Shown here one piece after another: positions 62,484 to 64,000 of a stretch of DNA of 64,000 nucleotides. Position 1 is the first letter of the stretch. The number at the start of each line of letters is the position of its first letter. Location of the stretch: the NCBI RefSeq assembly GCF_014596575.1, contig NZ_NASZ01000007.1:1-64000 (forward strand), in the 5' to 3' direction. This DNA is from Flavobacterium pokkalii (GTDB taxonomy: Bacteria; Bacteroidota; Bacteroidia; Flavobacteriales; Flavobacteriaceae). The notes below the pieces were generated by a model. It ran no database searches. It was given only the letters and a program-made list of their open reading frames with translations, and was not told the DNA's origin. The position numbers and the translations under genes were made by a program.

Positions 62484-64000
62484 ATGGAAAATCTATTCTT
62501 ATACTTCGTCAAAACAAGTGGTCTAATTGGATTATTTTACCTGAGCTATATGTTTTTGTTACGCAAAGAAACTTTCTTTAGTGCAAACAGATGGTTTTTA
62601 CTTTCAGGGTTATTAACTTCAGCACTACTGCCACTTTATTTTATCACTAAAATAATTTGGGTAGAACCTTTAGAACCAACCACAGCAATCGACTGGTCTA
62701 ATGTTCCTGTTACAACTTCAACAACTAATCAGGAATCGCAAATCAATTGGTATTTGATAGCGACATACATTTATCTTATTGGAACTATAATTTTTCTACT
62801 CAAACTCCTCTTTGATTTTTATAGTTTATCCAAAGTTTTAAAAAACAAAAAAAGTACACTTCAGGATAATTTTAAATTAATTGAGGTAACCGAAAACATC
62901 GCTCCTTTTTCATTTTTTAAAACTATTGTTTATAATTCATCTCTATACAGCGAAACGGAACTAACGAACATTTTAGAACACGAAAAAGTACACAGCAGTC
63001 AATATCACAGTGTAGATGTATTAGTAGCACGACTATTTTGTACTACTTTTTGGTTCAATCCCTTGATTTGGTTGTATAAAAAAGCAATGGTACAAAATCT
63101 GGAATTCATAGCTGATAGTGAAGCGTCTAAAAACATAGCCGACAAAAAAGCTTACCAATTAACTCTTTTAAAAATAACCACACAAGACAATTGTGTAGCC
63201 ATTACCAATCATTTCTACCAATCCTTAATCAAAAAAAGAATTATTATGTTGAACAAAAACCAATCCAACAAATGGAATTCCTGGAAGTACATTACAGTAT
63301 TCCCAGCACTTATTGCTTTTATTTTTTTATTCCAAATTGAAGTTGTGGCACAGGAGAAAGAAACTCCAAAACAAGTAAAAGAAAACAAATCAGATTCAGT
63401 TGATTTAAAATCATTTCAACTTGAAAAGGATTTAAAAACTTTATCTGAAAACAAAGAAATAATCATCAATGGAGAAAAATCAACACAGGAAGAAATGGAT
63501 AAATTGAATCCTGATGATATTGAAAAAGTTGATGTAGCTACAATTTCGGGTAAAAAAACAATTCTGGTTACTACTAAACATCTATCAAAACCTGTAAAAA
63601 TAACCGATAAAACCATTTACATCGATGGCATAAAATCCACCAACGAAGATTTTAATAAATTAGATCAAAGCACTGTTGACAAAGTTGACGTTAATACTTT
63701 TGAAAATACGATTAGGATAACTACTAAAAACAGCAACAAATTAAAACAAGAAGAAATCAAAAATAAAGAATCAGAACCTCAAATTAATAAAATTGATTTT
63801 ATTATTACAAAAAACACTACTGACGAAGAAATTAAAGAAAAATGCAACCAAATAAAAAACTTATACAATATTGATTTAAGTTTTTTTAATATAAAAAGAA
63901 ACAATAATGGGGAAATTATAAATATAGAAAGTAAATACAAAAATATTGCAAATGGTAACAATGGATACTTTACAACTAGTAGAAAACCCATTGAACCTTT
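62484..64000 (+). CDS. M56/BlaR1-like membrane metallopeptidase (runs off the window)
   Basis: ATG at 62484 opens a frame with no stop to the window end (505 codons). The N-terminal four helices (about residues 1-125) and the zinc motif HEKVH (about 171-175) are those of BlaR1/M56 sensors, followed by a helix (about 272-292) ending VVAQEK. Beyond it are at least two similar repeats (IIINGEKSTQEEMDKL... and IYIDGIKSTNEDFNKL...) resembling TonB-plug-like units in Bacteroidetes M56 proteins. It would sense a signal and cleave the BlaI-type repressor. The C-terminus is missing. Confidence 0.88.
   Translation, partial: MENLFLYFVKTSGLIGLFYLSYMFLLRKETFFSANRWFLLSGLLTSALLPLYFITKIIWVEPLEPTTAIDWSNVPVTTSTTNQESQINWYLIATYIYLIGTIIFLLKLLFDFYSLSKVLKNKKSTLQDNFKLIEVTENIAPFSFFKTIVYNSSLYSETELTNILEHEKVHSSQYHSVDVLVARLFCTTFWFNPLIWLYKKAMVQNLEFIADSEASKNIADKKAYQLTLLKITTQDNCVAITNHFYQSLIKKRIIMLNKNQSNKWNSWKYITVFPALIAFIFLFQIEVVAQEKETPKQVKENKSDSVDLKSFQLEKDLKTLSENKEIIINGEKSTQEEMDKLNPDDIEKVDVATISGKKTILVTTKHLSKPVKITDKTIYIDGIKSTNEDFNKLDQSTVDKVDVNTFENTIRITTKNSNKLKQEEIKNKESEPQINKIDFIITKNTTDEEIKEKCNQIKNLYNIDLSFFNIKRNNNGEIINIESKYKNIANGNNGYFTTSRKPIEP

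Overview
The window looks like a chromosomal segment of a Flavobacteriaceae bacterium, most likely Flavobacterium or a close relative. The evidence is low GC, Bacteroidetes-type -7 promoter boxes (TAnnTTTG) before several genes, and a typical flavobacterial core set: bacillithiol BshA, a TamB/TsaD divergent pair, LptD, MlaD, DUF4159, DUF2911, PIG-L and BlaI/M56. No identification beyond the family is claimed.

Layout. (1) 1-12.7 kb is accessory DNA. It holds the tail of an unknown CDS, a 1418-residue Avs4-like STAND NTPase with an Mrr-type nuclease domain (anti-phage), a UvrD-type helicase with an internal nuclease-like motif and two C-terminal zinc ribbons, decayed genes, a 1.4-kb gene-poor stretch full of long imperfect inverted repeats, and a DUF6943 protein. 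A divergent five-gene cassette (small basic HTH-like protein opposite a 252-aa protein, DUF5675 and two tiny membrane proteins) follows. It lies between two tRNA/tmRNA-like 3'-end fragments and is the best candidate for an undescribed module. (2) 12.7-47.2 kb is core genome: a coiled-coil membrane protein, an arginase-family enzyme, a DEAD-box helicase, a dicarboxylate symporter, aroC, an LpxH-like phosphoesterase, bshA, a serine hydrolase with a broken signal-peptide frame, PAP2, two Fe-S proteins with MlaD and an amidase, lptD, ridA and mgsA, a sugar kinase, gap, pfkA, tamB, then a long rightward run from tsaD and rsmE through DUF4159, a TrmH-type methylase, an AI-2E family protein and a THUMP-like methylase. 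(3) 47.2-48.7 kb is a second accessory patch: a dispersed repeat element related to one at 4.7 kb, 12-bp tandem repeats, and a MntA/HepT toxin-antitoxin pair. (4) 48.7-64 kb is core again: two SRPBCC proteins, a three-tRNA cluster (Arg, Pro, Ser), thiolase, NlpC/P60, a VanX-like dipeptidase, YhcH family, PIG-L deacetylase with a 35-aa microprotein and a sodium:solute symporter, DUF2911, HAD, tcdA, TatD, DUF1684, and a BlaI/BlaR1-like pair preceded by three evenly spaced operator-like dyads. The last gene runs off the window.

No integrase, transposase, CRISPR array or rRNA was found. Functions come from motif recognition by eye; no database search was run.
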